A stretch of 64,000 bases of DNA. Origin: Streptomyces zaomyceticus (GTDB lineage Bacteria > Actinomycetota > Actinomycetes > Streptomycetales > Streptomycetaceae). The notes beneath the pieces are model-generated. The model was not told where the DNA came from, searched no databases, and saw only the letters and a list, made by a program, of their open reading frames with translations. Each line of letters starts with the position of its first letter. Position 1 is the stretch's first letter. A program made the position numbers and the translations under genes. Of the stretch, positions 26,993 through 35,024 are shown piece by piece. Location: positions 1 through 64,000 of the forward strand of contig NZ_BNBZ01000007.1 of assembly GCF_014656215.1 (NCBI RefSeq). The letters are read 5' to 3'.

Positions 26993-28249
26993 CTACGGCG
27001 CGCCCGTTCCCGTCTCGCGGGCCCTGCCCCGCAGCAGCTCCCGCTCGCTCTCGTTGTGGGTGAGCTCCGCCGCCCGCTCGAACTCCGCCCTGGCCTCCTC
27101 CGCCCGCCCCAACCGGGCCAGCAGGTCGCCCCGCACGCTCGGCAGCAAGTGGTAGCGCGCCAGGCCCGGTTCGCCGGCGAGCGCGTCGACGATCGGGAGG
27201 GCGGCGGCCGGGCCCTCGGCCATCGACACGGCGACCGCGCGGTTCAGCTCGACGACCGGGGAGGGGGCGAGGACACCCAGCTTCCCGTACAGCGCGGCGA
27301 TGGTCGCCCAGTCGGTCTCCTCGTACGAGGCGGCCCGGGCGTGACAGGCGGCGATGGCGGCCTGGAGGGCGTAGGGCCCGTACGAGCGCCCGTCCCCGGC
27401 CCGCTCCAGCGCGGCGAACCCGCGCCGGATGAGCAGCCGGTTCCAGCGCCGCCGGTCCTGCGCGGCCAGCAGCACCGGCCGCCCTCCGGGTCCGGTCCTG
27501 GCCGCCGTCCGGGAGGCCTGGAGCTCCAGCAGGGCGGTCAGGCCCTGCGCTTCGCCCTCCCGCGGCACGAGCGCGGCGAGGACCCGGGCGAGCCGCAGGG
27601 CGTCCTCGCACAGTCCCGGCCGCAGCAGGTCGTCGCCGGCGGTCGCCGCGTACCCCTCGTTGAAGATCAGGTAGACGACCTCCAGGACGGATCCGAGCCG
27701 GGCCGCCCGGTCCTCGCCGTACGGCACCTCGAACTCCACGCCCTCCTTCGCGAGCGTCCGCTTGGCGCGGGTGATCCGCGCCGCGACGGTCGCCTCCGGC
27801 ACGAGGAAGGCGCGGGCGATCTCGTCCGTGCGGAGCCCGCCGACGAGCCGCAGGGTCAGCGCGGCCCGGGCGTCGGCGGAGAGCACCGGGTGGCAGGCGG
27901 TGAAGATCAGCCGCAGCACGTCGTCGTCGATGTCGCCGGGGCCCGAGGGCTCCGGGTCGTACGACTCCTCCGTGAGCGTCCTGCCCACCTCCGCGAGCTT
28001 TCGCGCGTACGTCTCGTGGCGTCGCACGAGGTCGACGGCACGGTGCTTGGCGGTGGCCGTCAGCCAGGCTCCCGGCCGCTCCGGGACCCCTGTCCGCGGC
28101 CACTGTTCGAGGGCGGCGACGAGCGCGTCCTGGGCGATCTCCTCGGCGATGCCGACATCGCGGACGATGCGCGCCACCGTGGCGATGATCCGCGCCGACT
28201 CCATCCGGAAGACCGTTTCCAGCGTCTCCTCGACCGTCTGTGCCGTCAC
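26993..28249 (-). CDS. ECF42-type RNA polymerase sigma factor
   Basis: This 418-residue protein is much longer than ordinary ECF sigma factors. Region 2 is near the N-terminus (VFRMESARIIATVARIVRD, EEIAQDALVAALEQWP) and region 4 follows at about 120-175 (LTLRLVGGLRTDEIARAFLV, VPEATVAARITRAKRTL). The C-terminal 200 residues are a helical TPR-like extension (HLLPSVRGDLLARLGRAEEARAEFERAAEL). That layout, with the adjacent DGPF/YciI gene, defines group ECF42, in which the C-terminal extension is needed for activity. No anti-sigma factor gene is present, as expected. The 3' end lies inside a 33-bp repeat. Confidence 0.9.
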   Translation of the reverse strand: MTAQTVEETLETVFRMESARIIATVARIVRDVGIAEEIAQDALVAALEQWPRTGVPERPGAWLTATAKHRAVDLVRRHETYARKLAEVGRTLTEESYDPEPSGPGDIDDDVLRLIFTACHPVLSADARAALTLRLVGGLRTDEIARAFLVPEATVAARITRAKRTLAKEGVEFEVPYGEDRAARLGSVLEVVYLIFNEGYAATAGDDLLRPGLCEDALRLARVLAALVPREGEAQGLTALLELQASRTAARTGPGGRPVLLAAQDRRRWNRLLIRRGFAALERAGDGRSYGPYALQAAIAACHARAASYEETDWATIAALYGKLGVLAPSPVVELNRAVAVSMAEGPAAALPIVDALAGEPGLARYHLLPSVRGDLLARLGRAEEARAEFERAAELTHNESERELLRGRARETGTGAP

Positions 28250-28285
28250 GTCTCACATGACAGCACAGGACGGCCGCGGAACCGG

Positions 28286-28651
28286 TCAGCCCTCCGGCAT
28301 CTCCTCGACCTCGCGGACCTCGAGGCCGACCTTCCACTGCGGCGGGTGCACGGCCAGGAACCGCTTGCCCCACTCGACGGCCTCGGCCATGTCCTTGCAC
28401 TGCAGCATGGCGTAGCCGCCGACGACCTCCTTGGTCTCGGTGAACGGTCCGTCGGTGTACGACAGCTTCCCGTCCGACCAGGTGATCCGGGTGGACTCGG
28501 CGGTCGGCCTGAGTCCGGCGGTGTCCACCATGGCGCCGGCCTTGGTGATCTCCTCGAAGAGCGCGCCCATGCGCTCCTCGAAGCCGGGGTCGGCGCTCTC
28601 CATGTCGATGGTGTTCTCCTCGATGCGGACGAGGGACAGGAAGCGGGGCAT
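28286..28651 (-). CDS. YciI-related DGPF domain protein
   Basis: This 121-residue single-domain protein has the signature DGPF within LSYTDGPFTETKEVVGGYAMLQ and the helix AVEWGKRFLAVHP. The YciI-like ferredoxin fold has a His/Asp pocket, but the reaction is unknown. It lies directly upstream of the ECF42 sigma gene with a 36-bp gap on the same strand. This pairing is standard for ECF42, where DGPF genes are usually in the regulon. The ATG at 28651 gives MPRFLSLVRIEENT, the usual start. Confidence 0.88.
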   Translation of the reverse strand: MPRFLSLVRIEENTIDMESADPGFEERMGALFEEITKAGAMVDTAGLRPTAESTRITWSDGKLSYTDGPFTETKEVVGGYAMLQCKDMAEAVEWGKRFLAVHPPQWKVGLEVREVEEMPEG

Positions 28652-28749
28652 GACGACTCCTCGGTGGTGGGGTGGCGGGGCCGTTCCCCGCCTTCCACAC
28701 ATACGTCGAACGGGCGGAGCCCGCATCGACGACCCGCGAGAACTTTCTT

Positions 28750-29610
28750 CTAGACGTAGTCCTCCAGGCGCGCCACCGTGAAGCCCTGCTCCTGTATGCG
28801 GCGCAGCATCGTCGCCGTCATCTCGGTCATCGTCCGGCCCTTGAGCTCGGACGGGCCGCGGAAGTGGGCCAGGACGATGTCGCCGGGGTGCAGCTTCCGG
28901 TCGCCGCGCTGGTACTGCATGTTCTTGATCTGCATGGACTCGCGCCACAGCACGATCGCGTCCACCCCGCACTCCGCCGCCGCCGCGCGCGTGGCCTCGT
29001 TCCAGTTGCCGTAGGGCGGGCGGAAGAGGCGGGGCGCCGTGCCGTACCGGTCCTTCAGCTTCGTCCGCTGGCCGCATATCTCCCGGCGCTGGGCGTCCTG
29101 GGAGAGGGTGCGCAGGTCGGGGTGGGTGAGGGTGTGGTTGGCGAGCCCGTGGCCCTGGGCGACGAGCGGGGCGAAGTACGCGTAGTCGCCGCGGATGGCG
29201 GAGTCGGTGAGGAACATCGTGACCGGGACCCGGAGGTCCTTCATCATCGTGACGAACTCGGGGTCCTTCTCGGCCCCGTCGTCGATCGTGATGAAGACGA
29301 TCTTCTCGGTGGTCGGTATCTCGCTGATGACGGGGACCTGCCCACCGGCCCCGCGGAGCACCGGCTTGACCGCGGGCGGGGCGGGCGGGGCCGCGAAGGG
29401 CTTCAGGCCCCATTTCCGGTACGCGGCGGCGGTGCCCCCGGGAGCACCGGGCGCCTCGTCCCCGGCGGGCGGTTCGACCGCCGGCGCGGTCGTCCTCGCC
29501 GGGGCGGGAGCGGCTCCCGGCCCCTCCGCTCCGGGCTGCTGCGCCGAGCAGCCGGTCACCAGGAGGGCGACGGCGGTCAGCGCCGCCCACAGCGCGATCG
29601 TCTTCTTCAC
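28750..29610 (-). CDS. Polysaccharide deacetylase (NodB) family lipoprotein, copy 2
   Basis: This 286-residue lipoprotein (lipobox VTGC, Cys21) has an alanine/proline linker and a NodB domain. The motifs are FITIDDGAEKDPEF, ANHTLTHPDL, RPPYGNWNEA and LHPGDIVLAHFRG, all shared with the copy at 23881. Both proteins also carry KWGL just before the domain and end in LEDYV, so they are recent paralogues about 4 kb apart. The expected target is N-acetylated cell-envelope polysaccharide. It follows the DGPF gene on the same strand with a 98-bp gap and probably has its own promoter. Confidence 0.9.
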   Translation of the reverse strand: MKKTIALWAALTAVALLVTGCSAQQPGAEGPGAAPAPARTTAPAVEPPAGDEAPGAPGGTAAAYRKWGLKPFAAPPAPPAVKPVLRGAGGQVPVISEIPTTEKIVFITIDDGAEKDPEFVTMMKDLRVPVTMFLTDSAIRGDYAYFAPLVAQGHGLANHTLTHPDLRTLSQDAQRREICGQRTKLKDRYGTAPRLFRPPYGNWNEATRAAAAECGVDAIVLWRESMQIKNMQYQRGDRKLHPGDIVLAHFRGPSELKGRTMTEMTATMLRRIQEQGFTVARLEDYV

Positions 29611-29675
29611 GCGCTGTGGGATGTCCGATGCGAACGAAAGGTTGCTCCCCGTTCGATCGCATGTCGGTCATTCGG

Positions 29676-29930
29676 CTATTCGAGCGATTCGAAGCGCCAG
29701 CGGTGGACGGGACGGGTGATCAGCTCCGCGTCCGGCTCGGGCAGCTCGGGCAGCTCGGCGTCGAAGGTCTCCGCCTCCCACCAGGTGAGGACGAGAACAC
29801 GGTCCTGCGGGGCCCGGAAGATCTCCCGGCGGACCGGCTCGCGGGCGAGGACCCGCGCCCGCGCCCACTCCAGGAGCTCGGCACCCCGGCCCTGCGCGGC
29901 CCGCGCCTCCCACATGAGGGTGAGCCTCAC
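29676..29930 (-). CDS. Conserved hypothetical protein coupled to tsaD
   Basis: This 84-residue protein starts with a GTG overlapping the tsaD stop by 4 bp (GTGA), so it is probably translated with it. Its sequence, with [37 protein letters not shown] and a final HRWRFESLE, suggests a small ferredoxin-like (ABM-type) fold, but no catalytic motif is visible. The position at the end of tsaB-rimI-tsaD links it by operon to that group. Function is unknown. Confidence 0.7.
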   Translation of the reverse strand: MRLTLMWEARAAQGRGAELLEWARARVLAREPVRREIFRAPQDRVLVLTWWEAETFDAELPELPEPDAELITRPVHRWRFESLE

Positions 29931-31054
29931 GAGTACAGGTTCTCCTTGCTGACCTCGTGCACATGATCGTGGTCGTGGGAGTGGTCGTGCTCGTGGGCGT
30001 GGCCCTGTGCCCCCGGCACGTGCGGGTCCGTCACCGGCAGCGAGGAGTCCGCCGACAGCTCCAGGTCGGAGGCCGGCCGGTTGCGGGCGACCATCTCGGA
30101 GCCGAGGGCCGCGACCATCGCGCCGTTGTCCGTGCACAGGCCCGGACGGGGCACCCGCAGCCGGATCCCGGCCCGCTCGCAGCGCTCCTGGGCGAGGGCC
30201 CGCAGCCGCGAGTTGGCGGCGACGCCGCCGCCGATCATCAGGTGGTCGACGCCCTCGTCCTTGCAGGCCCGGACGGCCTTGCGGGTGAGCACGTCCACGA
30301 CGGCCTCCTGGAAGGACGCGGCCACGTCCCGGACCGGCACGTCCTCGCCCGCCGCCCGCTTGGCCTCGATCCAGCGGGCCACCGCGGTCTTGAGGCCGGA
30401 GAAGGAGAAGTCGTACGCGGGGTCCCGGGAGCCGCTGAGACCGCGCGGGAACGCGATGGCGGCCGGGTCGCCCTCCCTGGCGAGCCGGTCGATGACCGGT
30501 CCGCCGGGGAAGCCCAGGTCGAGGACGCGGGCGATCTTGTCGAAGGCCTCGCCGGCCGCGTCGTCGATGGTGGCGCCCAGCGGGCGCACGTCGGAGGTGA
30601 TGTCGGCGGAGAGCAGCAGCGAGGAGTGGCCGCCGGAGACCAGCAGCGCCATCGTCGGCTCGGGCAGCTTGCCGTGCTCCAGCTGGTCGACGCAGATGTG
30701 CGAGGCGAGGTGGTTGACCCCGTACAGCGGCTTGCCGAGGGCGTACGCGTACGCCTTGGCGGCCGAGACGCCGACGAGCAGCGCGCCCGCGAGACCCGGT
30801 CCCGCCGTGACCGCGATGCCGTCGAGGTCCCTGGCGGAGATCCCGGCCGTCTTCAGGGCGCGCTCGATCGTCGGGACCATCGCCTCCAGATGGGCGCGGG
30901 AGGCGATCTCGGGCACGACGCCGCCGAAGCGCGCGTGGGTGTCGACGCTGGAGGCGACGGCGTCGGCGAGGAGGGTGGTGCCGTGGACGATGCCGACACC
31001 GGTCTCGTCGCAGGAGGTCTCGATGCCGAGTACGAGCGGTTCGTCAGCAGCCAT
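29927..31054 (-). CDS. tsaD: tRNA N6-adenosine threonylcarbamoyltransferase
   Basis: This 375-residue ASKHA-fold protein transfers the threonylcarbamoyl group to A37 of ANN-decoding tRNAs, working with TsaB and TsaE. Visible motifs are [15 protein letters not shown] at the N-terminus, the metal-binding histidines in GVNHLASHI, the nucleotide loop [10 protein letters not shown] and [13 protein letters not shown]. The C-terminal 30 residues are a histidine-rich tail ([17 protein letters not shown]) not needed for the fold. Its start overlaps the rimI stop by 11 bp, and its stop overlaps the next small gene, giving the chain tsaB-rimI-tsaD-hypothetical. Confidence 0.96.
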   Translation of the reverse strand: MAADEPLVLGIETSCDETGVGIVHGTTLLADAVASSVDTHARFGGVVPEIASRAHLEAMVPTIERALKTAGISARDLDGIAVTAGPGLAGALLVGVSAAKAYAYALGKPLYGVNHLASHICVDQLEHGKLPEPTMALLVSGGHSSLLLSADITSDVRPLGATIDDAAGEAFDKIARVLDLGFPGGPVIDRLAREGDPAAIAFPRGLSGSRDPAYDFSFSGLKTAVARWIEAKRAAGEDVPVRDVAASFQEAVVDVLTRKAVRACKDEGVDHLMIGGGVAANSRLRALAQERCERAGIRLRVPRPGLCTDNGAMVAALGSEMVARNRPASDLELSADSSLPVTDPHVPGAQGHAHEHDHSHDHDHVHEVSKENLYS

Positions 31055-31541
31055 CAGAATCAGTCTCTGTTCCTTGAACGGTCAGTCGCATCACGAGCGC
31101 GTCCACGTTTCCGGGCTGGTAGTAGCCGCGCCGGAAACCGATGGGCTCGAAGCCGAAGCGCTCGTAGAGCTTCTGGGCCCGGGTGTTGTCCACGCGCACT
31201 TCGAGGAGGACCTCGTCGCACTCGAAGGCGGTGGCGTGGTGGAGCAGGTCGGCGAGGAGCCGGGCGCCGAGGCCGGTCCCCCACTGGTCGCGGGCCACGG
31301 CGATCGTCTGCACGTCGCCGAGTCCGCCGGCCGCGGCGAGCCCGGCGTATCCGACGAGCTCTCCCTCCGTGGTCTCCGCCACGAGGTAGCGGCGGGTGGC
31401 CCTCGGCCCGCGCGCGTGCGCGAGCTCCGACCAGAACATCCCCGCCGACCAGGCGTCCTCGGGGAACAGCTCCTCCTCGAGGGCCAGCACCGGGGCGATG
31501 TCCCACCAGCGCATCTCGCGCAGTTCCACGGCGCCGGTCAC
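31044..31541 (-). CDS. rimI: Ribosomal protein S18-alanine N-acetyltransferase
   Basis: This 165-residue GNAT acetyltransferase has acetyl-CoA-binding motif A visible as [19 protein letters not shown], and the RimI-like end [16 protein letters not shown]. The GTG start at 31541 overlaps the tsaB stop by 4 bp. RimI acetylates the N-terminal alanine of S18. It is often clustered with tsaB and tsaD, as here. The N-terminus [24 protein letters not shown] matches the usual actinobacterial RimI start. Confidence 0.92.
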   Translation of the reverse strand: MTGAVELREMRWWDIAPVLALEEELFPEDAWSAGMFWSELAHARGPRATRRYLVAETTEGELVGYAGLAAAGGLGDVQTIAVARDQWGTGLGARLLADLLHHATAFECDEVLLEVRVDNTRAQKLYERFGFEPIGFRRGYYQPGNVDALVMRLTVQGTETDSDGC

Positions 31542-32194
31542 TGGGGTGTGACCACCTTGTAGTTCTTGGGCACCTGCGCGTCGGGGCGGCGCAGGTACAT
31601 CGGCAGGGGGTCGAGGAAACCGTCGCCGCCGGCCGCCAGCCTCTCCGCCGCGAGCGCCGCGAGCGCCGCCGCGGACTGGTGCTCGGGGTCGCGGGCGTCG
31701 GGGAAGGCCTCGGGGTAGAGACGGGCGCCCGCGCCGACGACCGGGAGGCCCGCGAGCCGCTCGGCGATCTCGGCGGGCCGGTCGACGGCCGCGTCGGTCA
31801 CCCGCGTGCGGGAGTCCTCGTACCGCGCCCAGTAGACCTCCTTGCGGCGCGCGTCCGTGGCGACGGCGAAGGGCTCGTCGATCCCGGAGGCGTACGCGAG
31901 GCCGTCGAGGGTGCACAGTCCGTGCACCGGCGCCCCGAGCGCGGAGGAGAAGGCCGCGGCGGTGACGAGACCGACCCGGAGGCCGGTGTAGGGCCCGGGG
32001 CCGACGCCGACGACGATCCCGGTGACCGCGTCGAGCTTCAGACCGGCCTCCTTGAGGACCCGGTCGACGGCGGGGAGCAGCAGTTCCCCGTGGCGGCGGG
32101 CGTCGACCTGGCTCGACGAGGCGACGACGGCCTCGCCGTCGTGGAGGGCGACGGTGACGGCGGGGGTGGCGGTATCCATGGCGAGCAACAGCAC
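31538..32194 (-). CDS. tsaB: t6A biosynthesis dimerisation subunit
   Basis: This 218-residue ASKHA-like paralogue of TsaD serves as its partner in the threonylcarbamoyl-adenosine complex. It begins MLLLAMDTATPAVTVALHDG, and VGVGPGPYTGLRVGLVTAAAFSSALG matches the conserved TsaB segment (quoted in part: GPGPYTGLRVGL). It lacks the metal-binding histidines of TsaD, as expected. It is the first gene of the tsaB-rimI-tsaD group, with a 4-bp overlap to rimI. Confidence 0.94.
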   Translation of the reverse strand: MLLLAMDTATPAVTVALHDGEAVVASSSQVDARRHGELLLPAVDRVLKEAGLKLDAVTGIVVGVGPGPYTGLRVGLVTAAAFSSALGAPVHGLCTLDGLAYASGIDEPFAVATDARRKEVYWARYEDSRTRVTDAAVDRPAEIAERLAGLPVVGAGARLYPEAFPDARDPEHQSAAALAALAAERLAAGGDGFLDPLPMYLRRPDAQVPKNYKVVTPQ

Positions 32195-32290
32195 GCGAAC
32201 AGCCTACGGCTCCCGGGCACGGTGCCCCGCCGCTCGCTCCCCCTGCTGCTACCGTCACCCTTCGATACGTTCGTACGAAAGGTGGGCACG

Positions 32291-32857
32291 GTGGCACGGA
32301 GCAGCTCGGGATTCGTGGCCGGGCTCACGGCGGCGGCCGTCGCCGCGGTCTGTTTCCTGGCGTACCAGGCCTCCGCCAACGCCCCCGCCGACGTGTCGGC
32401 GAAGCCCCGGACGTCCGGCAGCGCCGCCCCCTCGACCTCGCCGAGCGGCGGCACCGAGCAGCCGCCCAGGAACCCCCTCGCCCTGCCGGACGCCTCCGGC
32501 AAGGGTGAGCGGGTCGTCTACTCGCTCGCCGACCGCCGGGTGTGGCTGGTCGACGGGAAGAACAAGGTCACCCGCACGTTCGTGGTGATGCCGAGCACGG
32601 TGCACCCGGCGCCGGGGGCGTACAGCGTGACGTCCCGCTCGGGCTCGGTCCGCGGCTCGGACGGCGTGCAGATCGAGCACGTGGTGCGGTTCGCGACGGC
32701 CGAGGACGTGGCGATCGGCTTCAGCGCGGCGGTCGACGGCTCGACGCCGAGCCCCGATCCGTCGAAGAAGACCGGTGGCATCCGCATGAAGCGGGCCGAC
32801 GGGGACGCGCTGTGGGCGTTCGCGGTGATCGGCGCGAAGGTCGTCGTCGTCGCGTAG
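32291..32857 (+). CDS. Membrane-anchored L,D-transpeptidase-like protein lacking the catalytic cysteine
   Basis: This 188-residue protein has one N-terminal membrane segment (FVAGLTAAAVAAVCFLAYQASA), a serine/proline linker and a C-terminal domain resembling YkuD. The strand RVVYSLADRRVWLVDGKN fits the first strands of that fold, with APGAYSVTSRSG after it. Where active enzymes have HGCVRM, this protein reads TGGIRMKRADGDALW, so both histidine and cysteine are replaced. It is either a non-catalytic family member or a binding protein. The GTG at 32291 is preceded by AAAGG at 8 nt. It is divergent from tsaB. Confidence 0.7.
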   Translation: MARSSSGFVAGLTAAAVAAVCFLAYQASANAPADVSAKPRTSGSAAPSTSPSGGTEQPPRNPLALPDASGKGERVVYSLADRRVWLVDGKNKVTRTFVVMPSTVHPAPGAYSVTSRSGSVRGSDGVQIEHVVRFATAEDVAIGFSAAVDGSTPSPDPSKKTGGIRMKRADGDALWAFAVIGAKVVVVA

Positions 32858-32860
32858 GGC

Positions 32861-32931
32861 GTCGCCGCGCGAGAGCGGCCCGAAGGCCGTCGTCGCGCGA
32901 GAGCGGCCCGAAGGCCGTCGCCGCGCAGGGG
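32861..32931. repeat. 28-bp tandem repeat after the transpeptidase-like gene
   Basis: Two full 28-bp copies (32861-32888 and 32889-32916) and a partial third start GTCGYCGCGCGAGAGCGGCC. They differ at one position. The unit resembles the gene's own 3' end (CGAAGGTCGTCGTCGTCGCG, 32836-32855). Confidence 0.8.
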
Positions 32932-32969
32932 CCCGCGCGGCGCCGCCCCCGGATGCCGGGCAAGACGGC

Positions 32970-33161
32970 CTAGGCGGCTCTTCCGCGTACGACCCGCACG
33001 ATCCGCTCGACCTGCCCGGCCCTCGCCCCGTGTTCCTCGTCCGCCCGGTCGGGGCGCCCGCCCGGCGGGGTCGACACGGCGCGGGCGGCCGCGCAGGACG
33101 CCAGCAGCTCACTCATCGAGACGTGGTCCCGGACGGGTTCCGCGCGCTTCGGCGTGGCCAT
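32970..33161 (-). CDS. Small protein behind an iron box
   Basis: This 63-residue ORF has a strong ribosome-binding site (GGGAGG, 5 nt before the ATG). A 19-bp iron box (33173-33191) starts only 12 bp upstream of the start codon. The protein is polar and basic at both ends, with two alanines flanking a lone cysteine (SELLASCAAARAV) and no known domain. The control sequences are the main evidence that this is a real gene, repressed by DmdR/IdeR when iron is sufficient. Function is unknown; a role in iron limitation is inference. Confidence 0.65.
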   Translation of the reverse strand: MATPKRAEPVRDHVSMSELLASCAAARAVSTPPGGRPDRADEEHGARAGQVERIVRVVRGRAA

Positions 33162-33172
33162 GCATGCCTCCC

Positions 33173-33191
33173 GTAGGTTAGGTTCACCTAA
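33173..33191. promoter_or_regulatory. DmdR1/IdeR-type iron box (first)
   Basis: GTAGGTTAGGTTCACCTAA matches the Streptomyces iron-box consensus TTAGGTTAGGCTCACCTAA at 17 of 19 positions. It lies between the start of the 63-codon gene (33161) and the leftward region that would hold its -35, so regulator binding should block that transcript. Confidence 0.8.
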
Positions 33192-33324
33192 CCAGCTCGT
33201 GCATCCATGTCACCACGCCACGTACGAACGACGCAACACCTTCCCGACACGTTGTCGGAAAGTACGTACCCCGCGCGACCCGGCGTACGGCCGGTCGGCG
33301 CACAGGGGGCCGGAGCAGGGCCGG

Positions 33325-33825
33325 TCAGAGCGCTCCCAGGTCCTCGTCCGCCCAGCGCGAGCCGATCCCGCGCAGCACGACCGTGCGCCGGTCGTCGTCG
33401 GTGTCGCCGGTCACCCGGTGGATCAGAAGGTGCAGCCGGTCGTCGGTCAGTTCCTCGACCTTGCCGTCGCCCCACTCGACGACCACGACCGACTCGGGCA
33501 GCGAGACGTCGAGGTCGAGGTCCTCCATCTCGTCGAGACCGCCGCCGAGGCGGTACGCGTCGACGTGCACCAGCGCCGGACCGCCGACCAGGGACGGATG
33601 GACGCGGGCGATGACGAAGGTCGGGGAGGTGACGGCACCGCGGACCCCGAGGCCCTCGCCGAGGCCCCGGGTCAGGGTGGTCTTCCCGGCGCCGAGCTCG
33701 CCGGTCAGCATGACCAGATCGCCGGGTCGGAGGATCTTCGCGAGCCGGCGGCCGAACTCCTGCATCTGCTGGGGGGAGTCGACGGAGAGGGTGGCGCCGG
33801 AGACGGGCGGGTGCGCTGCTTCCAT
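33325..33825 (-). CDS. tsaE: t6A biosynthesis ATPase
   Basis: This 166-residue P-loop ATPase energises the TsaB-TsaD complex. The Walker A motif is GELGAGKTTLTRGLGEGL, preceded by LRPGDLVML, and VHVDAYRL and VVVEWGDGKVEEL are the conserved TsaE segments. The ATG at 33825 is preferred over an in-frame TTG at 33834. It is separated from tsaB-rimI-tsaD by 1.1 kb but lies on the same strand. It follows the hydrolase gene by 10 bp and so ends the alr-hydrolase-tsaE group. Confidence 0.94.
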   Translation of the reverse strand: MEAAHPPVSGATLSVDSPQQMQEFGRRLAKILRPGDLVMLTGELGAGKTTLTRGLGEGLGVRGAVTSPTFVIARVHPSLVGGPALVHVDAYRLGGGLDEMEDLDLDVSLPESVVVVEWGDGKVEELTDDRLHLLIHRVTGDTDDDRRTVVLRGIGSRWADEDLGAL

Positions 33826-33835
33826 ACCCGCCAAC

Positions 33836-35014
33836 TTAGCCGTTGCGGCTCTCCGGCCTCACCGGGACCGTCCCGGGCACGGCCCCCGCCCGGACCAGCA
33901 GGTCGGCGAGGCGGTCGGTGACCGCCTCCGGGTGCTCCAGCATCACCAGATGGCCACCGTCGGGGACGATGACCAGCTCCGCGTCCGGGAGCAGATCGGC
34001 GATGGCCTCGGTGTGGGAGCTGGGGGTCACCAGATCGTGGTCCCCGGCGAGCGCCAGCACCGGCAGCTCGCGGAAGACGGGCAGGGCGGCGGCCTTGTCG
34101 TGCTCGGCGAAGGCCGGATAGAAGGCGGCGACCACGTCGATGGGGGTGGACTCGATCATCCGCTCCGCGAAACGGGCGACCGCCGGGTCCACGTCCTTCG
34201 ACGCGAACGAGTACTTCTTGATCAGCCCGGCGAACAGGTCGGCGGTGGCCCGGCGGCCCCGCTCGACCAGCTCCGCCTGGGAACCGAGGGCCCGCAGCAC
34301 ACCCGGCAGAACCCGCCGGACGGCGTTGACACCGGCGATCGGCAGCCCGTACGAGACCTCGCCGAGCTTCCCGGCGGACGTGCCGACGAAGGCGACACCC
34401 ACGACCCGGTCACGGACGAACTCCGGATACCGCTCGGCCAGCGCCATGATCGTCATGCCGCCCATCGAGTGCCCGACCAGGACCAGCGGACCCTCGGGCG
34501 CGGCGACGTCGAGGACGGACCTGAGGTCGCGGCCCAGCCGGTCGATGGTGACGGGCACGGCGTCGGGGCCGGACTGGGAGACCCCCTGCCCCGAGCGGCC
34601 GTGGCTGCGCTGGTCCCAGTGGACGGTACGGACCAGCCCGCGCAGCGCGGCCCGCTGGAAGTGCCAGGAGTCCTGGGTGAGGCAGTAGCCGTGACTGAAG
34701 ACCACGGTGACGGGGGCGGGCTCCTTGCGCCCGAAGAGCCGCCGCCGACGGGCGGGCGCGGCGTCGGCCTCGACCTCGTCCACCTCGTAGTACAGGACGG
34801 TCCCGTCGTCGGCGAGGGCCCGGCCGGAGGTCCCCCGCAGACCGCCGTACGGCCCGGTGGCATCGAGGGCGAGCCGCGCCTTCTGCCGCACGGAACGGCC
34901 GACGGTCAGCCGCTCGACGGCGACCCCGGCGGCGGCTCCGGCCGCGAGGACACCTATCGCAGCGCCGGCGAATCCGGCGCGCCGCCATGTTCCGGTGCTG
35001 CTGGACTCGCCCAC
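33836..35014 (-). CDS. Alpha/beta hydrolase with N-terminal membrane segment
   Basis: This 392-residue protein starts at GTG 35014 and has an N-terminal hydrophobic segment (AGFAGAAIGVLAAGAAAGVAV) likely to be a membrane anchor or signal. The alpha/beta-hydrolase domain has the oxyanion HG in VVFSHGYCLTQD, the nucleophile elbow LVGHSMGGM (Ser), and a late GDHDLVTP (Asp) plus DGGHLVMLEHPE (His). It lies between alr and tsaE on one strand, with short gaps on both sides. Its substrate is not predictable; an esterase or lipase is likely. Confidence 0.88.
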   Translation of the reverse strand: MGESSSTGTWRRAGFAGAAIGVLAAGAAAGVAVERLTVGRSVRQKARLALDATGPYGGLRGTSGRALADDGTVLYYEVDEVEADAAPARRRRLFGRKEPAPVTVVFSHGYCLTQDSWHFQRAALRGLVRTVHWDQRSHGRSGQGVSQSGPDAVPVTIDRLGRDLRSVLDVAAPEGPLVLVGHSMGGMTIMALAERYPEFVRDRVVGVAFVGTSAGKLGEVSYGLPIAGVNAVRRVLPGVLRALGSQAELVERGRRATADLFAGLIKKYSFASKDVDPAVARFAERMIESTPIDVVAAFYPAFAEHDKAAALPVFRELPVLALAGDHDLVTPSSHTEAIADLLPDAELVIVPDGGHLVMLEHPEAVTDRLADLLVRAGAVPGTVPVRPESRNG

Positions 35015-35024
35015 GGGGCCCCCT

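Noticed and set aside
29957..32290. A long plus-strand frame joined to the transpeptidase-like gene
   Set aside because: It is antisense to tsaD, rimI and tsaB, with shadow composition. The GTG at 32291 with a ribosome-binding site starts the real protein.
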